Source: a virus. From it: a stretch of DNA of 64,000 bases. The stretch's first letter is position 1; each line of letters opens with the position of its first letter. The DNA lies in the IMG/VR virus record IMGVR_UViG_3300015371_000009, positions 1-64,000 of that record; one strand, 5' to 3'. The notes beneath the pieces are model-generated. The model ran no database searches. It saw only the letters and a list, made by a program, of their open reading frames with translations, and was not told the origin of the DNA. This document shows, piece by piece, positions 46,331 through 53,101 of this stretch. The translations under genes were made by a program, and so were the position numbers.

Positions 46331-47823
46331 TTTATGTTGAATGGCTTGTGGCCAGGGAACTGGCGGAGCGCACGCTGGCGCGGCTGCGCGAGAAGTTCGA
46401 TCCGAACCAGCCGCGCGACGAAGACGGCAAATGGACCGACTCCGGAGGCGGCGGTGGCGGTGGCAAGCCGCCGCCGCAGGGCGAGCTATTCCCCGGCAAG
46501 TTTCCGCCGATCCCGGAGCCGGGCAAGCCGGTCAAAGATGACGACTTCAAAGACAAGGTGAAGCTCAGCAGCCGGCTCAGCGATGAGAAAAAGCAGCGAC
46601 TTTTCCAGGAATGGAATACGCGGGTGAAGGAGCCGCCGGAGGAATTCCGCCGCGAGTTCATGGGCGGGCTCGACGGCACGATGACGATCGGACTCGGTCC
46701 CGAAGATGAATGGGTGATCGAAGGCAAGATCACCGATGCCGCCGGCAACACCATCGGCACCTACAGTCGCGAAATCAATTTCGAGCGCGGCCAGGCGGAG
46801 AGCGCGTACTTCAAATTGAACGCCGACCAGACCGGCAAGGACGTCGGCAAGAAAATGTTGGCGGCCAACGTCGCCAAATATCAGGAGCTGGGACTGACCG
46901 AGGTCAGGGTGCACGCCAACATCGATGTCGGCGGTTATGCCTGGGCAAAATACGGCTACGTGCCAGACGAAGGTTCGTGGCGCGATCTATCGTCGGAATT
47001 GTCCGACAAGCTCGGCGGCGGTGGCGGCTACAAGCCGGAGAGCTGGGACGAAATCTCGAGCGATCAGCAGGATGCGATCTATCGCGCTTGGCGCGACTCG
47101 ACCTACGACGAATTCTATGACAGCGAAGTCGAAAGCTGGCGCGACAGCGACCAGCCGCTCGAGGACATGAAAAAGAAGCTGGCCGAGGACTTCGACAAGG
47201 GCGATGCCTGGGCGGTTGCGGCGGTGCAAGCGTGGCGCGAAAGCCGGCCGGCTGATCGGCCGCCGCTGACTCTCAGCAACGATGAAATCCTCAACGCCAC
47301 CGATGTCAGCTATGAGCCGGCGCGCAGCTCGACACGGGTCGGCCAGAATGATCCGGACATTTACGTCAAGGAGAACATCACGCCGACGTTGACCGATGAC
47401 GATCGCGCCGAGATTTCCGACAAGCTGGTCGACGCGTTCAATGCCAAGGCCGAGGCCGACGCGCCCGACATGGACCCGCCGGATTACGTGGCCGAAGGCG
47501 TCGCCGATCGACAGAGCGAATACTGGGATTCAATGCGGGACCGCGACAAGTATCGCTGGGCCGATGACAACGGTTACGTCGAGGAAACCGAGAGCGACAG
47601 CGACATCGAAAACGCCGACGAGCTGCGCGATCTGATCGACAGCAGCGATCCGAAAGCGATTTGGGCGATCGCCGATACACCGGGCGGCAAGGAATTGCTG
47701 CTCGGCACCGACTGGAACGGCACGATCGATCTGACCGACAAAGAAACCATGGCGCGGTTCAATGCCTACATCGGCAAAGCCAAGCAAAGCGAGCGAGCTG
47801 TTCCAAGCCAATCCGCGGCGTGA
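46297..47823 (+). CDS. Multidomain virion-effector-like protein 1
   Basis: A 508-residue protein. Residues about 28-55 carry FDPNQPRDEDGKWTDSGGGG, a motif shared with the next gene (EHPRDDHGRWTDAGGGG) and found next to head genes of phages. Residues 125-230 are GNAT-like (AKYQELGLTEVRVHANID, GGYAWAKYGYVP). The C-terminal 200 residues are very acidic (Asp/Glu-rich, ETESDSDIENADEL). It may be packaged in the virion. The start overlaps operators. Confidence 0.65.
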   Translation: MAGVINSGQNGLYVEWLVARELAERTLARLREKFDPNQPRDEDGKWTDSGGGGGGGKPPPQGELFPGKFPPIPEPGKPVKDDDFKDKVKLSSRLSDEKKQRLFQEWNTRVKEPPEEFRREFMGGLDGTMTIGLGPEDEWVIEGKITDAAGNTIGTYSREINFERGQAESAYFKLNADQTGKDVGKKMLAANVAKYQELGLTEVRVHANIDVGGYAWAKYGYVPDEGSWRDLSSELSDKLGGGGGYKPESWDEISSDQQDAIYRAWRDSTYDEFYDSEVESWRDSDQPLEDMKKKLAEDFDKGDAWAVAAVQAWRESRPADRPPLTLSNDEILNATDVSYEPARSSTRVGQNDPDIYVKENITPTLTDDDRAEISDKLVDAFNAKAEADAPDMDPPDYVAEGVADRQSEYWDSMRDRDKYRWADDNGYVEETESDSDIENADELRDLIDSSDPKAIWAIADTPGGKELLLGTDWNGTIDLTDKETMARFNAYIGKAKQSERAVPSQSAA

Positions 47824-48985
47824 CGCGGAGCTGCACGAATCGATCCTTGAGGCCGGCGACGCCGACGCGGCGACCGCGGTCGGCCAGGCGGTGGCGGCAA
47901 GATTGCTCGGGCCGGAGCGCGCCGCGCGATTGTTCGGCAAGCAGCCGGCGAAGGCCAAGGCGTGGAGCCAAAAAGAAACCAACGCCCACACCGACTGGAT
48001 GAACGAATGCGTTCCCAAGCTGATGGGTTTTGGCAAGGAGCAGGATGTTGCGATTGCCGCTTGCTTGAACATGTGGCGCGACGCCTGGGAGGAAGCACAC
48101 CCCGACGGCGCTCCCGATCCAGGACCGTCGCCGCCGCAGGCGGATGAGAAAACCCACGCCATCGCCCAGCAGCTGCTCAAGGCCTACGACGAGTCAGAAC
48201 ATCCGCGCGACGATCACGGCCGCTGGACCGATGCCGGCGGCGGTGGTGGAGCTGAGGCGGCGCCCGCCGTCGGCATGAGCCACGAAAAGATTCAGGCGGC
48301 GATCAAAAACGTCGCCAAGTATCACGACTTTGATCCTGGCCGCATCGAAATCAGTGATGGCGAGCACAACTTCGAACTTGGCGGGACCGCGCGCAGCGCG
48401 GCTGGTGTTGCCTATACCAGCAAGGTTACGTCATATGGCACGCAGCGGCCGGGCGACACGCTGATCACGATTTACAGTCGACACGTCACGCCGGAAACCG
48501 TCGAAGGCGTGATTTCGCATGAGATTGAGCACATCAAATTTCAGCACGCGTTGAAGCGCCACAAGCTCGAATGGAATGCGGTCAATGCGCTGGCTGTGCC
48601 GACTGATGACCTGATGTACGCCGATGGCCGGCTGAAGCCGCCATACGATGAAAAATATCCGGCCTATCAGGCGATCGAGACTGCTTTTTATATGCCCAGC
48701 ACTGAGCAATTTGCTGCGGCCGATGGCGTGTCGAATTACAGCTACGATTGGTGGCTCGAGCAGCGCGCCAACAACGCGACCAAAGTCCAGACGGCTCACG
48801 AAACGCTCGCGGAGATGGCGCGGATCAAATACGAGAGCGGCAAATTTCCGGATCACATGGGTGAACGGATTCTCTCCTGGCGCGGCGAGGACAACAAACC
48901 ATCCCAGGCTGAGATTGCCGCCAACGCCAAACTCTGGCGCGACCTTTACCGCGCGGTCGACAAGGTTTGGAAAATGCCGCCATGA
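47762..48985 (+). CDS. Multidomain virion-effector-like protein 2, HExxH
   Basis: A 407-residue protein. Residues about 73-110 (TNAHTDWMNECVPKLMGFGK ... ACLNMWRDAW) resemble the N-terminus of the protease-capsid fusion at 53102 (ESQSDFMKRCVPEMMGNGKR ... ACMQMF). It then has EHPRDDHGRWTDAGGGG and a metallopeptidase motif ISHEIEHIKF (HExxH). It could be a virion-carried peptidase. It overlaps gene 1 by 62 bp. Confidence 0.65.
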   Translation: MPTSAKPSKASELFQANPRRDAELHESILEAGDADAATAVGQAVAARLLGPERAARLFGKQPAKAKAWSQKETNAHTDWMNECVPKLMGFGKEQDVAIAACLNMWRDAWEEAHPDGAPDPGPSPPQADEKTHAIAQQLLKAYDESEHPRDDHGRWTDAGGGGGAEAAPAVGMSHEKIQAAIKNVAKYHDFDPGRIEISDGEHNFELGGTARSAAGVAYTSKVTSYGTQRPGDTLITIYSRHVTPETVEGVISHEIEHIKFQHALKRHKLEWNAVNALAVPTDDLMYADGRLKPPYDEKYPAYQAIETAFYMPSTEQFAAADGVSNYSYDWWLEQRANNATKVQTAHETLAEMARIKYESGKFPDHMGERILSWRGEDNKPSQAEIAANAKLWRDLYRAVDKVWKMPP

Positions 48986-50613
48986 TCGAAACCACCACGG
49001 TCAACGGCCGGCCGGCGCACGTCGCCTATATCGATGACAAGCATCAGCCGGTCGAGCCGGCGAAGGCGACGCTGATCAAGGTGCTGTTCGCTGACGAACA
49101 AGGTGGCATCGTTTACCTGGTTGGCGACGGCGCCCGTCCAGAAAAGGCGAATGGCAAGGCCGGTCATGTTGGCCTATATAACAAGGCTGCGTGGGATGAA
49201 AACGAGCACCCGCGCGCGCCAGCCGGTTCGCCGGATGGCGGGCAATTCGTAGGAGGTGGCGGTGCCGGTGGAGGACAAGGAACTGGAAGCCAAGCTTCGA
49301 AGCCTGACGCCGCGGCAACAGGAGCTGGTGCGCGAGGTCATGCAGGACCACCCGACTCTTACGTTCGAGGAAGCCCTGGAGATGCTGAAAAGCGCGGGCA
49401 TGTAGTCGCGGTCTACACGCCGTCGGCGGCGCAGCTCGCCGCCGCCAAGCAAGCCCAACGCACCCCGCAGACATTCCACGCGCTGGCGCCCGCAGGCGCC
49501 GACAAGTTCTACGCCGCCATCACCGAAGCCAAAGCCGCCGACACCAAATACGGCTCATCGGTGCACGTCTACGACGCCGAAGCCTACAAGGGCATGAGCC
49601 TGTTCCTGACGGCCGACGGCAAGTCGGGATTTGCGCTCAAAGGCAACGACATCGTGTCGTGCTTCAAGCACCCGGCCTCGACTGCCGAAGGCTTTGCCGA
49701 CGAAGCGCTCGGACTGGCGACGCAGCTCGGCGGCCGCACCCTCGACGCCTTCGATACCGTGCTGCCGCAGCTCTACAGCAAGAGCGGTTTCCGCGCGGTG
49801 GCGCGCATCCCGTGGAACGACGAACACAAGCCCGACGGCTGGAATTACGACGCCTACAAGAAATTCAAGGATGGCCGGCCAGACGTCGTGTTCATGATCT
49901 ACGACCCGGCCAACGCCAAGCGCTACAAGCCGGGCGATGGTCGCACTTACGGCAGCTACGATGACGCGTCACGCGCCCAGCATCGCGCGCTTGATGACGT
50001 GGCGGTCAACACCGCGGTCACCTCGACCAAAGAACGCTGGTACTCGGCATCGCCGTTCAAGGGCAACCTTGCCGGCGCGATGGCCGCGGCGCCGGTGGCG
50101 CAAGCGCAGCTGGGCCCGGTCGGTGAGGCGATCGCCAAAAAGTACGGCGTGGTGTTCAAAAATCCCGGCGTCAAAAAGGACGTCGCGCGCATCCAGCAAA
50201 AGGTCGCCGATCGCGGCGGCGTCGAGCGCGTCACCGATCTAGCGCGCGCCACGTTCCTGATCCGGACACCGGAGCAAGCCGAAGCGATCGCCACCGAACT
50301 CGGCAAGCATTTCGAGGTGGCGGTCGAGCCGTGGCGCATCACCGACGTCAACTACGCCGATCGCGCAATCCAGGTCAGATTCAAGGGCGGGCTGATTGGT
50401 GAGGTGCTGGTAATGGACGCCGACATGGCGCACGCCAAGTCACCGGATGGCGGCGGCGGCCATGACCTCTACGTCGAGCAGCGCAAGCTTGATCCGGTGA
50501 AAGATGCAAAGCGCTGGCAGGAGCTGCACAAGCAGCAGCAAGCGCTCTACGGCCACGTGCTGGACAATTATTCGCGGCCCTGGAAAGCCGCCTTGGGCAT
50601 CGAAGGCAGCTGA
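48982..50613 (+). CDS. Multidomain protein with GNAT-like and RelA/SpoT-like domains
   Basis: A 543-residue protein starting MIETTTVNGRPAHVAY. NEHPRAPAGSPDGGQF (about residue 74) echoes the motif of genes 1 and 2. A GNAT-like domain spans about 140-320 (GKSGFALKGNDIVSCFKHPA, GGRTLDAFDTVLPQLYSKSG). The C-terminal 380-520 resembles RelA/SpoT nucleotidyltransferases (VTDLARATFLIRTPEQAEAI and then GLIGEVLVMDAD). It is probably an alarmone-type or toxin-like effector. The domain call needs a profile search. Confidence 0.6.
   Translation: MIETTTVNGRPAHVAYIDDKHQPVEPAKATLIKVLFADEQGGIVYLVGDGARPEKANGKAGHVGLYNKAAWDENEHPRAPAGSPDGGQFVGGGGAGGGQGTGSQASKPDAAATGAGARGHAGPPDSYVRGSPGDAEKRGHVVAVYTPSAAQLAAAKQAQRTPQTFHALAPAGADKFYAAITEAKAADTKYGSSVHVYDAEAYKGMSLFLTADGKSGFALKGNDIVSCFKHPASTAEGFADEALGLATQLGGRTLDAFDTVLPQLYSKSGFRAVARIPWNDEHKPDGWNYDAYKKFKDGRPDVVFMIYDPANAKRYKPGDGRTYGSYDDASRAQHRALDDVAVNTAVTSTKERWYSASPFKGNLAGAMAAAPVAQAQLGPVGEAIAKKYGVVFKNPGVKKDVARIQQKVADRGGVERVTDLARATFLIRTPEQAEAIATELGKHFEVAVEPWRITDVNYADRAIQVRFKGGLIGEVLVMDADMAHAKSPDGGGGHDLYVEQRKLDPVKDAKRWQELHKQQQALYGHVLDNYSRPWKAALGIEGS
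49262..49405 (+). CDS. Nested +1-frame gene, 47 aa
   Basis: It lies inside 48982-50613 in another frame. AGGAGG at 49251-49256 is five bases before GTG. The product, with TPRQQELVREVMQDHPTLTF and EEALEMLKSAGM, is a plausible helical protein, while the host frame here is low-complexity Gly/Ser. It may be a remnant of a separate gene fused into the larger frame. Confidence 0.5.
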   Translation: MPVEDKELEAKLRSLTPRQQELVREVMQDHPTLTFEEALEMLKSAGM

Positions 50614-50786
50614 GGATAGCTGGCGCGGAAGTTGGCTTCCGACATCGGTCGAACGAACTGGGTGACTTCGGCGAGGTTCAGCTGGCGCCAACCTTCGCCG
50701 CGATCGAACGTCACCCAGGCCTCACGATCGTCGTAGACGCAAGGGTGACCCTCGAACGTGCCGTAGTTTTGCGTGGTCATGTTCAT
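50568..50786 (-). CDS. Hypothetical protein, 72 aa
   Basis: Starts MNMTTQNYGTFEGHPC behind AGGAAGA. Its end overlaps the end of the previous rightward gene by 46 bp, tail to tail. An aromatic, acidic protein (DDREAWVTFDRGEGWRQLNL). The function is unknown. Confidence 0.6.
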   Translation of the reverse strand: MNMTTQNYGTFEGHPCVYDDREAWVTFDRGEGWRQLNLAEVTQFVRPMSEANFRASYPQLPSMPKAAFQGRE

Positions 50787-50815
50787 CTTCCTGGACGATC
50801 CATAGTAGCAGACCA

Positions 50816-51454
50816 TCACGCCCCACGCTCTTTGCCTGCGCCGAACGGCTGTGAAGGTTGGTTGCCGAAGGGCTGTGTTGCGTCGGGTTTGCCATAAGGC
50901 TGTGATGTCCCGCCGCCACCGCCACCTTGGATTGTCGCGGCGACGCAATTGGTGAAAGCTTTGGAGACTGTTCGACTGCCCGTCATATCGAGCACCCAAG
51001 GCTGCTCGCTGCCTTGGCTGAATCTGATCCAGAACTTCGCTGCCGCACCAAACTGCTCGATAAAATCAGCGAACTTGTCGGTCTTGATGTAGAATTCGAC
51101 AATCGGCATCAGCTTCCCCGCGTAGCCGAGTGCTTCGGCTTCCCACAACACCTCTTTATCAACGCCGATGACGACTGGCACGTTGACGGCATTGGTGGGC
51201 ATTCGCCACGTGCTTTTCATCAGCTGAATCGTGGTGTGCTGGTTGCCAGCAAAATATTTGACATGCATCCCACCAGTGGCTCCGCTGTTAAAATTGATGA
51301 CAGTGAGCATGCCGCACATGGATTGTCCGCCGTCGGACGTGCCCTGGAATGCCTCCCAATGTCCGGCGCGTGCGGTGGTGTAGGTGTCACCACCAGCGTG
51401 TGCTGACGGCATCATTGCCGCGAGCAGCGCGACGGCAGTCAGTAGCTTTCTCAT
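50816..51454 (-). CDS. Secreted protein, IalB-like
   Basis: A 212-residue protein. A signal peptide (1-20, ...SAHAGG) is followed by HWEAFQGTSDGGQSMCGML and IQLMKSTWRMP, a pattern resembling the invasion-associated locus B family of alphaproteobacterial periplasmic proteins. A Gly/Pro/Gln-rich tail follows. It is a likely lysogenic-conversion gene. Confidence 0.6.
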   Translation of the reverse strand: MRKLLTAVALLAAMMPSAHAGGDTYTTARAGHWEAFQGTSDGGQSMCGMLTVINFNSGATGGMHVKYFAGNQHTTIQLMKSTWRMPTNAVNVPVVIGVDKEVLWEAEALGYAGKLMPIVEFYIKTDKFADFIEQFGAAAKFWIRFSQGSEQPWVLDMTGSRTVSKAFTNCVAATIQGGGGGGTSQPYGKPDATQPFGNQPSQPFGAGKERGA

Positions 51455-51458
51455 TTTT

Positions 51459-51797
51459 TCACTCTCCGTTGGTTGGGTTTGGTTGGGATAGCTTGGCGCG
51501 AAACCGGCGACACTGCGCGGGCTTCTGGCCGTAGGCACCGGCGGCTTTTTCGCCGATGTAGTGGAGCAGGATCGCGCGGGCGGCCGGCGGCAGATCGGCG
51601 CCCAGCATGCGGTTGACGATCCCGGCGGTGAGGCCGGAGCCTTTGTGCTCGGCGCGTTGGATGGTCCAGGCGGTGCTGCGCGGAATGCCCAGCGCACGCG
51701 CCTGCTGATCGAGCGAGCGGATGCCAGACGCGGCCAGCGCCGCGGTCAGCTCAGCGATCCGCTGGCGCTGCAAGGCTTTCATGTCGCGCGGGCTCAT
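51459..51797 (-). CDS. HTH regulator-like protein
   Basis: A 112-residue protein with LDQQARALGIPRSTAWTIQR as an HTH and a basic C-terminus. It is in the same leftward run as the IalB-like gene. It may repress this accessory operon. Confidence 0.65.
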   Translation of the reverse strand: MSPRDMKALQRQRIAELTAALAASGIRSLDQQARALGIPRSTAWTIQRAEHKGSGLTAGIVNRMLGADLPPAARAILLHYIGEKAAGAYGQKPAQCRRFRAKLSQPNPTNGE

Positions 51798-52097
51798 TTA
51801 TGCGGCCTTCCTATTGCGAAGACCGAACACGTCGCGCGCGGAGGGCGCGATCGACAGGGCTTCTGTTTCGATGATCCGCGCGGCGCATTGTGCTGGTGAT
51901 TGACCATCCTTCTCGGATGCATCGATCATCGACAGGTCAGCCCGGCACAGACTTTGCGCGAGCAGGCCATGGCCGGCCGCGGCCAGCACTTGGACAACGG
52001 CGTTCGCATATTGCGTCGCTGGCTTGCCGCGGTTGGCAACGCGCTGCTCAGCCTCACGCTGCAGCCGCGCAACCTCGATCAGGATTTCGTCACGCAT
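51798..52097 (-). CDS. Hypothetical helical protein, 99 aa
   Basis: Starts MRDEILIEVARLQREAEQ. Helical, Ala-rich. Abuts the HTH gene and overlaps the HD gene. The function is unknown. Confidence 0.6.
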   Translation of the reverse strand: MRDEILIEVARLQREAEQRVANRGKPATQYANAVVQVLAAAGHGLLAQSLCRADLSMIDASEKDGQSPAQCAARIIETEALSIAPSARDVFGLRNRKAA

Positions 52098-52518
52098 TCC
52101 ATTTGTCCTTAGTCAGAATTTCCCAGGCCGCGACGTAGCGGCAGCGTAGCGAGCCCGGCAGCGATGCCGGTCTGGCAAAGTGGTCGGCGATGTCGGCGAG
52201 CTTGACCTTGATAGCGAGCGTGTTGCCGCTGGCGCCAAGCTCAGTGATCCAGTCGAGGTAATCGCGGCCTTTGGGCCGGCTCAGCAAGCCGACGGCGGCG
52301 ACAATCTGCTCGGAATAGCCAAGCTCGCGCAGCACCTCTAGCGTGACGAAAGTGTCCTCGATCACGTCGTGCAACAGCGCCACGGTCTTCGCGGTGTTGC
52401 CGTCGAGCCGGCCAGCGACCGCGACCAAGTGCTCCCAGTAGGGAGCGCCGGCAAGATCGAGCTGGCCGCCGTGGGCGGCCTTCACGAACTCCAGGGTTTC
52501 GACCAGCGTCGGACTCAT
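52090..52518 (-). CDS. Small alarmone hydrolase-like HD protein
   Basis: A 142-residue protein. AHGGQLDLAGAPYWEH (His30), ALLHDVIEDT (His50-Asp51, Glu54-Asp55) and VKLADIADH (Asp109) match the HD hydrolase domain of SpoT/Mesh1-type single-domain enzymes. These cleave the 3' pyrophosphate of (p)ppGpp and need Mn. An in-frame ATG four codons upstream is possible. The RelA/SpoT-like domain of 48982-50613 lies nearby. Confidence 0.8.
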   Translation of the reverse strand: MSPTLVETLEFVKAAHGGQLDLAGAPYWEHLVAVAGRLDGNTAKTVALLHDVIEDTFVTLEVLRELGYSEQIVAAVGLLSRPKGRDYLDWITELGASGNTLAIKVKLADIADHFARPASLPGSLRCRYVAAWEILTKDKWNA

Positions 52519-52522
52519 CGCG

Positions 52523-52834
52523 TCACCCATACCAACTGCAGGACTTCGGCTTGCCGTCCCAGCGATAGCAGCGGCGATACGACGCCAGCTTGACCACGCC
52601 GTCGGCACTCGGCCGCTTGCGGAACACCTCCGGGAAATCCGGGTGAAACTCGAACGGCGCAACCGGCCAAGTTTTCCCGCTCATCGCGCCGGGGCTGTTC
52701 TCGACCGTCACGGCGTTGAGCTGGCGCATTTCGATCATGCTGCCCTTCACCGCGGTGACCTTGAAAAACTCGACGTTGGTCTGGTCATAGCCCCAGCTTG
52801 AGGCCAGCACGTCATCAACTTTGTACGGGTTCAT
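52523..52834 (-). CDS. Hypothetical protein, 103 aa
   Basis: Starts MNPYKVDDVLASSWGYDQTN. A beta-rich N-terminus like a small SH3-type fold, and a basic C-terminus (SYRRCYRWDGKPKSCSWYG). Overlaps the HD gene. The function is unknown. Confidence 0.6.
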   Translation of the reverse strand: MNPYKVDDVLASSWGYDQTNVEFFKVTAVKGSMIEMRQLNAVTVENSPGAMSGKTWPVAPFEFHPDFPEVFRKRPSADGVVKLASYRRCYRWDGKPKSCSWYG

Positions 52835-52947
52835 TACTTCGACTCCTCTTCGCCTCTGACCAGCGCAGCGACCCAGGTGAAAATGATCGCGATGACGATC
52901 GGACTTAAAAGCACAACGATGGTTTCCATGGTGGCGAAGGTCTTCAT
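52834..52947 (-). CDS. Micro membrane protein, 37 aa
   Basis: One transmembrane helix (IVVLLSPIVIAIIFTWVAAL) with a short acidic tail. Its stop overlaps the next start (TAATG). First gene after a promoter. Confidence 0.55.
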   Translation of the reverse strand: MKTFATMETIVVLLSPIVIAIIFTWVAALVRGEEESK

Positions 52948-52973
52948 TTCTTTGCTCCGTTCTTACTGACAAT

Positions 52974-53084
52974 ACATAGGCCAAACTGGCCGCAATGGCA
53001 AGAGCCAGCGGCAAAAAATAAAACCCAACGATAACAATAGGTTCCGGTCATAACGGCCGGAATGGTGAACCGGCCACTATGACC
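52974..53084 (-). promoter_or_regulatory. Divergent promoter region with three operators
   Basis: On the minus strand, TTGCCA (53001-52996), 16 bp, CTATGT (52979-52974). Operators GGCCAAACTGGCC (52979-52991), GGTCATAACGGCC (53046-53058) and GGCCACTATGACC (53072-53084). The last two precede the capsid gene's SD (GCAGGAGG), so both directions may be controlled. Confidence 0.75.
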
Positions 53085-53101
53085 GGGGCAGGAGGTAAGC
53101 C

